This document shows, piece by piece, positions 1-5,985 of a DNA stretch of 64,000 bases (the first letter of the stretch is position 1; every line of letters begins with the position of its first letter). The position numbers were made by a program, and so were the translations under genes. The stretch comes from an uncultured Clostridia bacterium (lineage in GTDB: Bacteria > Bacillota > Clostridia > Oscillospirales > Oscillospiraceae), in NCBI GenBank assembly GCA_937894515.1, contig CALCRH010000036.1, positions 1 through 64,000 on the forward strand, read 5' to 3'. Under the pieces are notes generated by a model, which did not search any database, was not told the DNA's origin, and saw nothing but the letters and a program-made list of their open reading frames with translations.

Positions 1-428
1 TCATGGTACTTCCCGGGGATTACAGCGGCAGCGTGGTGTTCTTCTTTGAAAACGGTAAGGCGGCCAAGGTGCCGCTGCTGTCCTATGCCACTACGTCCAA
101 CCGCCGGAAGCTGACCGGTGCATACAGCGATAAGTCGCCGCTGGTGGCCATGTTCCACTTGATAGCAGATGCAGAACTGGCACTTTTCAGCACAGAAAAC
201 CGCTGTTTACTGACAAATACAGCATTTTTAACACCGAAAACCACTAGAAATACCCAGGGCGTTGCGGTGATGACGCTGAAGACAAAGTACCGTCTGGAAC
301 GGGTAGAGCGGGTGGAAAACACCGGCATCACCAACTTCGGACGGTATCGCACCAGAACCATTCCCGCGGCCGGTGCGGTGGTGAAGGATGAGGACAGCGA
401 TGAAAAGCAGATGGAATTTTTGCCATAA
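1..428 (+). CDS. Type IIA DNA topoisomerase subunit A (GyrA/ParC), C-terminal fragment
   Basis: The gene enters from the left edge, so only about the last 142 codons are seen. They carry beta-pinwheel repeats typical of the DNA-wrapping C-terminal domain of gyrase or topoisomerase IV A subunits: FFFENGKAAKVPL, NRRKLTGAYSDKSPL, and the later blade with NTQGVAVMTLK. The catalytic tyrosine and winged-helix regions lie outside the window. The family passes one duplex through another, with the B subunit supplying ATP hydrolysis. The frame ends in an acidic tail and MEFLP. I cannot tell GyrA from ParC from this part alone. The following lipoprotein gene starts 25 bases downstream and is probably co-transcribed. 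Confidence 0.8.
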   Translation, partial: MVLPGDYSGSVVFFFENGKAAKVPLLSYATTSNRRKLTGAYSDKSPLVAMFHLIADAELALFSTENRCLLTNTAFLTPKTTRNTQGVAVMTLKTKYRLERVERVENTGITNFGRYRTRTIPAAGAVVKDEDSDEKQMEFLP

Positions 429-453
429 AGGGAAATTAGAGGAAGTAACGGCA

Positions 454-1080
454 ATGAAACGGAAACTTTTTGGCATATTGACGGCAAGCGTACTGCTGCT
501 GACCGGCTGTTCGTTTTTTAACCGAGAGTACAGCAGTACGCAAGCCCATAGTGCCACCTATTACGAGAGCCAGGACCGCTCCGTTTTGCGAGCCGAAAGC
601 TATCAGGATTTGGTCAACGACCTGCTGCTGTTGGTGACAGGACACAAGGAGCAGGGCAAGATCCGCCTGGCGCTGCCCGACACGGAACCGGATCGGGACG
701 CGGCGATGGAGCAGGCCACACGAGAGACCCAACTTGAAACACCCATAGGCGCTTATGCGGTGGACTATATTACCTACACCGTGGGAGAAGACAGCGGGCT
801 GATCGAGGTGAGCATCGGGTATCGGCGCAGTGCCGAGCAGATGGCAGGGATCGTCCGCGGCAACAGCATTGCGGCACTGCACAATCTGCTGACAGCGGCG
901 GTGGAAAATGAGGTAGAGGAGCTGGTGATCCAGGTGGGCTATTTCCAGGGGCAGACGGAGGAAGTGGCGCAGATCGTGGAACAGGTGCGGCAGGAGCAGC
1001 AGATTACTGCCACATGGCAGGTGAACTACTACCCGAACGATACAGACGTGGGTATTATTGAAATTCTGCTTGCAGGATAA
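454..1080 (+). CDS. Small secreted lipoprotein of unknown function
   Basis: This is a 208-residue protein. It begins MKRKLFGILTASVLLL and is followed by the lipobox LTGC, so it should be lipid-anchored outside the membrane after cleavage before Cys. The mature part is mixed alpha/beta with no family motif that I recognise; it contains an acidic, Gln-rich helix near residues 165-190. I chose the ATG at 454 because an AGAGGA-type ribosome-binding site sits just upstream and the signal peptide starts there; an in-frame ATG at 388 would place charged residues before it and overlap the topoisomerase end. It follows the topoisomerase gene directly. No function is assigned. Confidence 0.75.
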   Translation: MKRKLFGILTASVLLLTGCSFFNREYSSTQAHSATYYESQDRSVLRAESYQDLVNDLLLLVTGHKEQGKIRLALPDTEPDRDAAMEQATRETQLETPIGAYAVDYITYTVGEDSGLIEVSIGYRRSAEQMAGIVRGNSIAALHNLLTAAVENEVEELVIQVGYFQGQTEEVAQIVEQVRQEQQITATWQVNYYPNDTDVGIIEILLAG

Positions 1081-1091
1081 AAAAGTAAAAA

Positions 1092-1137
1092 AACAGGGTT
1101 GACAAACGGGAGTTTATACGATATAATCAACCCTGTT
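1092..1137. promoter_or_regulatory. Perfect 11-bp inverted repeat framing the tRNA-Gly promoter
   Basis: AACAGGGTTGA at 1092-1102 is matched by its exact reverse complement at 1127-1137, 24 bp apart. The left arm overlaps the -35 box and the right arm covers the last base of the -10 box and the expected start point. It could be an operator or a long-loop hairpin behind the lipoprotein gene; no T-run follows it. Confidence 0.55.
1099..1127 (+). promoter_or_regulatory. Consensus sigma-A promoter for tRNA-Gly
   Basis: TTGACA at 1099-1104 and TATAAT at 1122-1127 are both perfect consensus boxes with a 17-bp spacer. The tRNA begins 13 bases after the -10 box, so the leader is only a few bases. 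Confidence 0.85.
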
Positions 1138-1139
1138 CT

Positions 1140-1215
1140 GCGGGCGTAGCTCATCTGGTAGAGCGCGACCTTGCCAAGGTCGAGGTAGCGAGTTCGAGCC
1201 TCGTCGCCCGCTCCA
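1140..1215 (+). tRNA. tRNA-Gly (anticodon GCC)
   Basis: The 76-base cloverleaf has acceptor strands GCGGGCG and CGCCCGC, the D-arm GCTCATCTGGTAGAGC, anticodon loop TTGCCAA and T-loop TTCGAGC. CCA is encoded at 1213-1215. The anticodon GCC reads GGC and GGU glycine codons. It has its own consensus promoter and terminator. Confidence 0.95.
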
Positions 1216-1256
1216 AAACAAAAGGGACACCCTTTCGGGTGTCCCTTTTGTTTTGG
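1213..1256 (+). terminator. Terminator of tRNA-Gly
   Basis: A perfect 20-bp stem runs 1213-1232 against 1237-1256 with loop TTTC. The left arm starts with the tRNA's own CCA. The T-rich right arm suggests intrinsic termination. Confidence 0.85.
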
Positions 1257-1268
1257 AATTTAAGGGAA

Positions 1269-1391
1269 GCGAGGCTCGAAAAGACCGGTCACACCGCAGG
1301 TGTGAGCCAAACAGTCCGGTGGACTGTTTGGCAGGTCGAGTGCGTGTCGGCGACGGAAGTCGCCGAGCGAGCCTCGTCGGCGCCCGCTCCA
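1269..1391 (+). repeat. tRNA-tail element behind tRNA-Gly (RtT-like structured repeat)
   Basis: The left end, GAGGCTCGAA at 1271-1280, is the reverse complement of the tRNA-Gly T-loop/T-stem strand TTCGAGCCTC. The right end, 1368-1391, repeats the tRNA tail 1195-1215 through CCA, with a three-base insertion. Between them lie hairpins TCACACC/GGTGTGA with loop GCA, a 12-bp stem GCCAAACAGTCC/GGACTGTTTGGC with loop GGT, an enclosing GACC/GGTC pair, and TCGGCGAC/GTCGCCGA with loop GGAA. It sits between two terminators. Similar elements follow the other three tRNAs in this window. Whether it is transcribed is unknown. Confidence 0.75.
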
Positions 1392-1431
1392 AAAACAAAA
1401 CACCACCCAACAGGGTGGTGTTTTGTTTTTG
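1390..1431 (+). terminator. Second terminator, after the tRNA-Gly tail element
   Basis: A perfect 19-bp stem runs 1390-1408 against 1413-1431 with loop AACA. As with the first terminator, the left arm abuts the CCA end, here of the tail copy. Confidence 0.75.
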
Positions 1432-1458
1432 AAACACAGTGGGCAGCATCGAGAACTC

Positions 1459-1494
1459 AAAAAAACGCTCCCCGTCAATGGCGGGGAGCGTTTT
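1459..1494 (-). terminator. Terminator downstream of the bactofilin gene
   Basis: The stem AAAACGCTCCCC (1462-1473) pairs with GGGGAGCGTTTT (1483-1494). Read on the minus strand it ends in seven T residues, 20 bases past the bactofilin stop. Confidence 0.8.
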
Positions 1495-1513
1495 GCGCGA
1501 AGCAGGCGTGAGA

Positions 1514-2128
1514 TCAGCCCTTGATACTCAACTGACCGGAGATTTTTGCGCCCCGTTCCAGCGCGATACTGCCGGCGGAGATATTGGCCTCCACCACAGC
1601 GGTGGCACTAAAGGAGGAATTACCCTTCACGGTGATCTCGCCATCAACACTACCGGCGCAGAACAACTCCGAAGAGATAACATTACCGATAATTTTGGAA
1701 GTGGAATCCAACTTGACCAGAGTGTTCGCAACACAATCGCCGGTGACGCAGCAATCTATCAGGGAGAGATTGTTGGCGGTTACGTTACCCTCAAAATTGG
1801 TATGCAGGGTCACATCACCCTCGGAGATGACGTCTCCCTTAAACGTGCCGGCGATCTCCACATCGCCCTTACTGCGTAGAACACCTTCCATCACGGTGCC
1901 GGGAGCAAGGTAAGTGGCGGGAACCAGAACATAGGGGGCGCCGTTGGAGGCAACACCTTGGGGGCGAGATGCGGAAATAATCTCTGTGGAACTGACCGTC
2001 TCGGTTTTGATAACGGGATCGGACGGGATATCTTCAGCAACAGGCGCGGAAGCGATATCTTCCTCCGGTTCGGAGCCGATACCAAAGATATCATAGGCTG
2101 CTTGTTTAAAGTTATCAATCTTACTCAT
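1514..2128 (-). CDS. Bactofilin-family polymer-forming cytoskeletal protein
   Basis: This 204-residue protein has an acidic, low-complexity N-terminal third and then a run of short beta-strand repeats from about residue 80 to the end. The repeats are Gly-rich turns such as VMEGVLRSKGDVEIAG, FKGDVISEGDV and NFEGNVTA, the DUF583/bactofilin beta-helix pattern. Bactofilins assemble without nucleotide into filaments at the membrane and help position envelope enzymes. The start ATG at 2128 has AGGAGAG just upstream. The gene ends at its own terminator and follows the deacetylase-like gene on the same strand, 26 bases away, so the two may form one unit with an envelope role. Confidence 0.85.
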   Translation of the reverse strand: MSKIDNFKQAAYDIFGIGSEPEEDIASAPVAEDIPSDPVIKTETVSSTEIISASRPQGVASNGAPYVLVPATYLAPGTVMEGVLRSKGDVEIAGTFKGDVISEGDVTLHTNFEGNVTANNLSLIDCCVTGDCVANTLVKLDSTSKIIGNVISSELFCAGSVDGEITVKGNSSFSATAVVEANISAGSIALERGAKISGQLSIKG

Positions 2129-2154
2129 GGGGAGCTCTCCTTTTTACGGCAAAT

Positions 2155-3006
2155 TTATTGTGGGTAAGCAAAGAGGATGGGTTTCACATCGTTTTTCAGA
2201 GGCATGCAGGCAAATCCCTGTTCTGCCAGCTTATCAATCAGCGGAGAAAGTATCTCTACCGCAGAGGCATTTGACCGCAGCACCAAAACAGCACGATCCA
2301 TAGAGGCCAGACGCTCGAAGGCGGTGTCCAGAACGGTCTGGGTGGCATAGCTGCCGTTCATATCGGCCAAATCGATATTCCAGTCATAGGGAACAAAGCC
2401 GCGGCGGATCATTTCGGCGATCAAGGGCTGATAGTATTCAGCGTTATAGCTGTTTACACTGCCGCCGGGAAAACGGAAAACAGAGGGGGTAATACCGGTA
2501 GTCTGCTTGATATAGGTAAACTGCTGTTCAAAATCAGCCAAAAACGCGGGGATAGAGCTATAAAGCGATTGAAGATCTCCGGAACAGGAGCCCATACCAA
2601 TGGTGTGTCCGGCGGCTGCAATATCGTTGAGAAGTTTGGCATCCACCGTATCGGCAGAGCCGGAAAGGAAAAACGTGGCTTTGACACCCTTTTCCTCTAA
2701 AATTGCCAGGATCTCCGAGGTATGGGAGGAAAAAGCACCGTCAAAGGTCAGGTAGACGTTTCCGCTTTGGCGGCGGGTTGCGTGATAGGGCTGCGGTGCA
2801 TAGAAATCGGGGTAGAGGGACTGGTATTCTGTGGGATCGGAGTCCACAGCGGGATAGACCTGATCAACGGAAGGGCTTTCTTCGGAAGCACGGAGCAGCG
2901 TAAGCTGGTGATGATAATAGAGGGCAAACGCGCTGGCCGTACCGACAGCAAGAATGACGAAAACCAAAATTATATTTTTGAAAAATTTTACACTACCGAA
3001 ATACAT
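2155..3006 (-). CDS. Polysaccharide deacetylase-like protein (CE4 fold), probably inactive
   Basis: The 283-residue protein has one N-terminal membrane segment (about residues 10-30) and an extracellular NodB-like domain from about residue 80. CE4 enzymes remove acetyl groups from peptidoglycan or chitin-like sugars using a metal held by Asp-His-His. Here motif 1 reads TFDGA rather than TFDDG, and motif 2, normally H-x-x-x-H, reads MGSCSG with both His absent, while motif 3 (RFPGG) is kept. I infer loss of metal-dependent activity. An upstream ATG at 3018 exists, but AGGATGG is well placed only for 3006. It lies upstream of the bactofilin gene on the same strand. Confidence 0.75.
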   Translation of the reverse strand: MYFGSVKFFKNIILVFVILAVGTASAFALYYHHQLTLLRASEESPSVDQVYPAVDSDPTEYQSLYPDFYAPQPYHATRRQSGNVYLTFDGAFSSHTSEILAILEEKGVKATFFLSGSADTVDAKLLNDIAAAGHTIGMGSCSGDLQSLYSSIPAFLADFEQQFTYIKQTTGITPSVFRFPGGSVNSYNAEYYQPLIAEMIRRGFVPYDWNIDLADMNGSYATQTVLDTAFERLASMDRAVLVLRSNASAVEILSPLIDKLAEQGFACMPLKNDVKPILFAYPQ

Positions 3007-3153
3007 AGAATCAACCATCCTATTATATTAAGAGTATCTTACCACAGTTTTTTGCAGCATACAAGGCTAAATAAAAAAGAAGCAGGGGAAAATGTAAAAA
3101 TTCTTCTTATTTGGGGGATACAGCCGGAGAATTATCGGAATACTGCCTCGCAT

Positions 3154-3441
3154 TTACAGGGCATACCGCAGCGATTTTCGCAGACGATCCCGTGCCCGGT
3201 GCAGGGTGCGGGACACGGTGGACTTGTTGATAGACAGCTCCCGGGCAATATCCGTTACGGTCTTGCCGTCATAATAGAACATTTGCAGAAGCTGCTGCTG
3301 CCGTGGCGTGAGATCTTCTTTCATGGCAACGGGAAGATATCGCAGCAGGCGCTGTATGCGCTGATGGTTATCCTCAGCAGAGGATTTCTGCCACTGCTGC
3401 AGGCTGACCAGATCCAGTAAATCATAAGCAGTATTTTTCAT
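3154..3441 (-). CDS. Small sigma-70 region 4-like DNA-binding protein
   Basis: The protein has 95 residues. The C-terminal half is a clear sigma region 4 helix-turn-helix: LTPRQQQLLQMFYYDGKT, then VTDIARELSINKSTVSR, then a basic helix RARDRLRKSL. No region 2 core-binding domain is visible, so it is not a complete sigma factor; it may act as a small promoter-binding regulator or an anti-sigma-like partner. Its start overlaps the end of the upstream 77-residue gene by 20 bases, which implies translational coupling. GGAG is about 12 bases from the ATG, a rather long spacing that also fits coupling. Confidence 0.65.
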   Translation of the reverse strand: MKNTAYDLLDLVSLQQWQKSSAEDNHQRIQRLLRYLPVAMKEDLTPRQQQLLQMFYYDGKTVTDIARELSINKSTVSRTLHRARDRLRKSLRYAL

Positions 3442-3655
3442 CGCAATGATAACTCCTGTCGTAGTAGCGTGCCGTCAGGCGCTGGAGATCGCGGCACTGC
3501 TGTAAAAGCGGAGAAAGATCCAAAATGCGGCGATGGAGTCTTTCCCGCTCGGCTTCATCTGTGGTACTGCGGTAGCTTTCCCGCAAGGTTCGCAGCCGTG
3601 CGGCGATCAAGTCGGCGCTGTTTTCATATTCCTGTGATAATTCCAATAGGGTCAT
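3422..3655 (-). CDS. Small helical protein coupled to the sigma-4-like gene
   Basis: This 77-residue, highly charged protein is predicted to be almost all helix: an ELSQEYENSADLIAARLRTL segment, an Arg/Glu-rich linker, then ILDLSPLLQQCRDLQRLTARYYDRSY. It ends in HCDEKYCL. I recognise no catalytic motif. The start at 3655 has a strong AGGAGGG site. Overlap with the next gene suggests that the two products act together, perhaps with this one as the partner that the region 4 protein needs. No function is assigned. Confidence 0.6.
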   Translation of the reverse strand: MTLLELSQEYENSADLIAARLRTLRESYRSTTDEAERERLHRRILDLSPLLQQCRDLQRLTARYYDRSYHCDEKYCL

Positions 3656-3711
3656 AAGGTTCCCTCCTTTGTAAAAAAAGAAAAAAATGCGTTCCGCAGG
3701 CGAAATTTAGG

Positions 3712-3740
3712 TTGACAAAGCACATTTAATCTGCTAATAT
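3712..3740 (+). promoter_or_regulatory. Promoter of the tRNA-Thr/tRNA-Tyr unit
   Basis: TTGACA at 3712-3717 and TAATAT at 3735-3740 are separated by 17 bp, 21 bases before the tRNA-Thr start. Confidence 0.75.
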
Positions 3741-3761
3741 ACTCCTGTTCGCTGGTTAAAT

Positions 3762-3837
3762 GCTGGTGTAGCTCAGCTGGTAGAGCAGCTGATTTGTAAT
3801 CAGCAGGTCGGGGGTTCGAATCCGTCCACCAGCTCCA
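3762..3837 (+). tRNA. tRNA-Thr (anticodon TGT)
   Basis: The 76-base cloverleaf has acceptor strands GCTGGTG and CACCAGC, anticodon stem GCTGA/TCAGC with loop TTTGTAA, and T-loop TTCGAAT. CCA is encoded. The anticodon TGT reads ACA and other Thr codons by wobble. No terminator follows before the tail element and tRNA-Tyr, so one transcript is likely. Confidence 0.95.
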
Positions 3838-3858
3838 AGTGAAGCGAAACCTTTCGAG

Positions 3859-3951
3859 CGGATTCGAAAGGCGGCACTTGGCAACGTGCCGGTGGCACGT
3901 TGCAACCGCCGTGGCTTTTCCGCAGGAAAGCGAATCCGTCCACCAGCTCCA
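3859..3951 (+). repeat. tRNA-tail element between tRNA-Thr and tRNA-Tyr
   Basis: The left end, CGGATTCGAA at 3859-3868, is the reverse complement of the tRNA-Thr T-loop/T-stem strand. The right end 3931-3951 is an exact 21-base copy of the tRNA-Thr tail 3817-3837, CCA included. Inside are GGCGG/CCGCC enclosing the perfect 10-bp stem GCAACGTGCC/GGCACGTTGC (loop GGT), then GTGG, then a CTTTTCC/GGAAAG hairpin with loop GCA. Unlike the other copies it has no terminator before it, so it should be part of the tRNA-Thr/Tyr precursor RNA and would have to be removed in processing. Confidence 0.8.
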
Positions 3952-3960
3952 ATCGAATAT

Positions 3961-4045
3961 GGGGGATTTCCCGAGTGGCCAAAGGGGACAGACTGTAAAT
4001 CTGCTGGCAACGCCTTCGGTGGTTCGAATCCACCATCCCCCACCA
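3961..4045 (+). tRNA. tRNA-Tyr (anticodon GTA)
   Basis: This 85-base class II tRNA has acceptor strands GGGGGAT and ATCCCCC, anticodon loop CTGTAAA, a long variable arm (CTGGCAACGCCTTCGGT) and T-loop TTCGAAT. CCA is encoded at 4043-4045. The anticodon GTA and long variable arm fit bacterial tRNA-Tyr. It begins nine bases after the Thr tail copy. Confidence 0.93.
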
Positions 4046-4083
4046 AAAACCGAGTTGCGCCGTGTGGCGTGGCTCGGTTTTTT
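4046..4083 (+). terminator. Terminator of tRNA-Tyr
   Basis: AAAACCGAG (4046-4054) pairs with CTCGGTTTT (4073-4081), with an inner GCGCC/GGCGT helix and a T-run to 4083. Confidence 0.8.
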
Positions 4084-4094
4084 GCTGTGGGGAT

Positions 4095-4188
4095 TGGATT
4101 CGAACAGGACGGCGACCCGCAGGTCGCAAAAAACATGCCGGGGGCATGTTTTTTAGTCCGCGGCTCGCGAATCCACCATCCCCCACCA
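4095..4188 (+). repeat. tRNA-tail element behind tRNA-Tyr
   Basis: TGGATTCGAA at 4095-4104 is the reverse complement of the tRNA-Tyr T-loop/T-stem strand. Bases 4168-4188 are an exact 21-base copy of the tRNA tail 4025-4045 with CCA. GGAC/GTCC encloses two hairpins: GCGACC/GGTCGC with loop CGCA, and a perfect 12-bp stem AAAAAACATGCC/GGCATGTTTTTT with loop GGG. CCGCGG follows the enclosing helix, where the Thr and Ala copies have CCGTGG. Confidence 0.8.
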
Positions 4189-4230
4189 ATGACGTCCGAA
4201 CAGCTTATGCCGTTTGGACGTCATTTTTTT
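4188..4230 (+). terminator. Second terminator, after the tRNA-Tyr tail element
   Basis: AATGACGTCC (4188-4197) pairs with GGACGTCATT (4215-4224). The helix extends inward through GAAC/GTTT with one G-U pair, and a T-run reaches 4230. Confidence 0.8.
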
Positions 4231-4275
4231 GCGGTAAGACGGTCTGAAAAGCGTGGGCGGTGGATAGACTTTTGG

Positions 4276-4354
4276 ATAACAAGTTTCTTGAGAGCATGAC
4301 CAATATATCACAAGAATACTGGCGTGTCAACAGCAAAATAACAAGTTTCTTGTT
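4276..4354. promoter_or_regulatory. Candidate operators of the S24 regulator
   Basis: The 15-base string ATAACAAGTTTCTTG occurs at 4276-4290 and again at 4338-4352. The second copy extends to the palindrome AACAAG-TTT-CTTGTT (4340-4354), which ends eight bases before the -35 box. An autoregulatory role is inferred from position. Confidence 0.6.
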
Positions 4355-4362
4355 AAATGTGC

Positions 4363-4391
4363 TTGACAAGCGCCAAGCTTTTGGGTATGAT
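4363..4391 (+). promoter_or_regulatory. Promoter of the S24 regulator
   Basis: TTGACA at 4363-4368 and TATGAT at 4386-4391 have a 17-bp spacer, about 42 bases before the start codon. Confidence 0.75.
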
Positions 4392-4433
4392 AGGGGCAGA
4401 AAAAGACGAAATCTGTCGAAGGGGGTCGAACAC

Positions 4434-5177
4434 ATGAGTTTCGGCGAACAACTGCGGAAACGACGGGAGGAGCTGCACATCAGCCGCAACGAACTGGCGG
4501 ACAGACTGGGCGTTTCCCGCAGTGCCATCGGCAACTATGAAACGGGGATCAGTACCCCCAAAGAGGACGTGCTGTTACAGCTTTTCGATGCCCTGCAGAT
4601 TGATCCCAACTATTTATACAGCGGCAGCTTTCGCCACACCTTTACCTGCTCCGACGAGGAGCGGGGTCTGGTGGAAAAGTACCGCCGCTTGCCTCTTTCG
4701 GCGCGGCAGACGGTGAGCTCGTTGGTAGAGGCGCTGGGAAATTTCCGGGAGGAGCTGGAGGGACAGCGCCCTGCGGCGCAAAAGCGGACGATCCCGCTGT
4801 ACGCCTCCCCTGCCGCGGCGGGCTTTGCGGCACCTGCGTTTTTGGAGGACTATGAGCTGATCGAGGTCACCGGCGCGGTACCCCAGGGGGCAGAGCTGGC
4901 TGTGCGGATCCAGGGCGACTCCATGGCGCCGTATATTGCCGACGGCAGCGTGGTGTATGTCAACCACGACCCGCTGCAAAGCGGAGACGTGGGCATCTTC
5001 TGCGTGGACGGCGATATGCTGTGCAAGCAGTATTACCGCGACCCGCTGGGGATCGTGTATCTGTTTTCCCTGAACCGGAAACGCGCCGATCTGGACGTGG
5101 TATTTCCCCGGGGCAGCGGACGCAGTCTGACCTGCTTCGGGCGGGTGATGATGCACGGTCTGCCGATACCGATGTGA
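4434..5177 (+). CDS. XRE-type regulator with S24 (LexA-like) peptidase domain
   Basis: The protein has 247 residues. Residues 1-65 form a Cro/CI helix-turn-helix (ISRNELADRLGVSRSAIGNYETG). The C-terminal domain is a LexA/CI-type self-cleaving peptidase with catalytic Ser in QGDSMAPYIADG and Lys in DGDMLCKQYY; an Ala-Gly bond in PAAAGFAAP is the likely cleavage site. Such proteins repress promoters until RecA-stimulated or stress-linked self-cleavage. I start at 4434, where the HTH begins; the upstream in-frame extension crosses its promoter. The paired AACAAG-type sites upstream suggest autoregulation. No phage genes adjoin it, so it looks like a chromosomal regulator. Its targets are unknown. 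Confidence 0.85.
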   Translation: MSFGEQLRKRREELHISRNELADRLGVSRSAIGNYETGISTPKEDVLLQLFDALQIDPNYLYSGSFRHTFTCSDEERGLVEKYRRLPLSARQTVSSLVEALGNFREELEGQRPAAQKRTIPLYASPAAAGFAAPAFLEDYELIEVTGAVPQGAELAVRIQGDSMAPYIADGSVVYVNHDPLQSGDVGIFCVDGDMLCKQYYRDPLGIVYLFSLNRKRADLDVVFPRGSGRSLTCFGRVMMHGLPIPM

Positions 5178-5192
5178 AAAGTGAAAAAAGTT

Positions 5193-5230
5193 GACCTGCT
5201 GATGGTGATATCAGCAGGTCTTTTGTTATT
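5193..5230 (+). terminator. Terminator of the S24 regulator gene
   Basis: A perfect stem GACCTGCTGA (5193-5202) and TCAGCAGGTC (5211-5220) is followed by TTTTGTTATTTT. It also lies just past the convergent SDR gene. Confidence 0.8.
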
Positions 5231-5239
5231 TTGGAAAGT

Positions 5240-5974
5240 TTACAGGATAAAGCCGCCGTCTACGGTCAGGACCTGGCCGGTGACGAAGCCGGCGGCATCG
5301 CTTGCCAGATACCGCACCGCCGCGGCGATGTCCTCCGGCATACCCAGACGGCGCAGAGGGGTCTCCTCGGCAAGCTGGGGCAAAACTTCAGGCGGCAGAG
5401 CGTCCAGCATATCGGTTTTGATGACCCCGGGGGCAACGCAGTTGACCCGGATATGGGTGGGGGCCAGTTCCATGGCGAGAGACCGGGTCAGGCCGATAAG
5501 GGCGGCCTTGGTGGCGCTGTACGTCACCTCACAGCTTGCACCCCGCAGACCCCACATGGAGGACACGTTGACGATACAGCCCTCGTGCTCGTGGAGCATG
5601 TGGGGCAGCACCGCCTGAATGGTGTGGAAGCTGCCATTGACGTTGACGCCGAAGTAGCGATTCCACATTTCGTCCGTGACCTCCTGGAACAGGCACTGAC
5701 CCGCCACACCGGCGTTATTCACCAGAAGCGATACGGGACCGAAGGTGTCCTCCACGGTTTTCACCATGGCGTTCACCTGCTGCCGATCTGCTACGTCCGC
5801 CTGTACGGCGATGGCACGGCGGCCTTGGGCGGTCAGTTCGGCAACAAGAGAGTCGGCACAGTCCTTGCGGACCCGATAATTCACACACACGGCGTAACCA
5901 TCTGCGGCAAGCGCCCGGGCGATGGCCCGTCCGATACCGCGGCTGGAGCCGGTAACAAGAGCAATTTTTTCCAT
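5240..5974 (-). CDS. Short-chain dehydrogenase/reductase, FabG-like
   Basis: This 244-residue Rossmann enzyme has the cofactor motif TGSSRGIG (residues 8-15), NNAG near residue 88, the catalytic serine region VNVSS, and Tyr and Lys in YSATK. The C-terminal segment GFVTGQVLTVDGG is the usual end of FabG-type 3-oxoacyl-ACP reductases. The length is typical. It is not beside fatty-acid synthesis genes but starts a minus-strand group with an acetyltransferase and a DNPH1-like gene, so a different keto substrate is equally possible. NADPH use is assumed from the Arg after GSS. Confidence 0.75.
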   Translation of the reverse strand: MEKIALVTGSSRGIGRAIARALAADGYAVCVNYRVRKDCADSLVAELTAQGRRAIAVQADVADRQQVNAMVKTVEDTFGPVSLLVNNAGVAGQCLFQEVTDEMWNRYFGVNVNGSFHTIQAVLPHMLHEHEGCIVNVSSMWGLRGASCEVTYSATKAALIGLTRSLAMELAPTHIRVNCVAPGVIKTDMLDALPPEVLPQLAEETPLRRLGMPEDIAAAVRYLASDAAGFVTGQVLTVDGGFIL

Positions 5975-5985
5975 GGTGGTCTCCT

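Noticed and set aside
3859..4188. tRNA-tail copies as additional tRNA genes or pseudo-tRNAs
   Set aside because: They have no D-arm, anticodon arm or 5' acceptor strand; the 3' tail pairs instead with an inverted T-arm, so they are not decayed tRNAs.
3756..4189. Open frames antisense to the tRNA-Thr/Tyr region with strings like GGRIRTPDLL
   Set aside because: Such peptides are a classic mis-annotation produced by reading tRNA genes in reverse; the tRNA tail copies explain the repeats in them.
4260..4433. N-terminal extension of the S24 regulator from an upstream ATG at 4260
   Set aside because: The extension would cross the promoter and operator sites and has no ribosome-binding site; the HTH starts at 4434.
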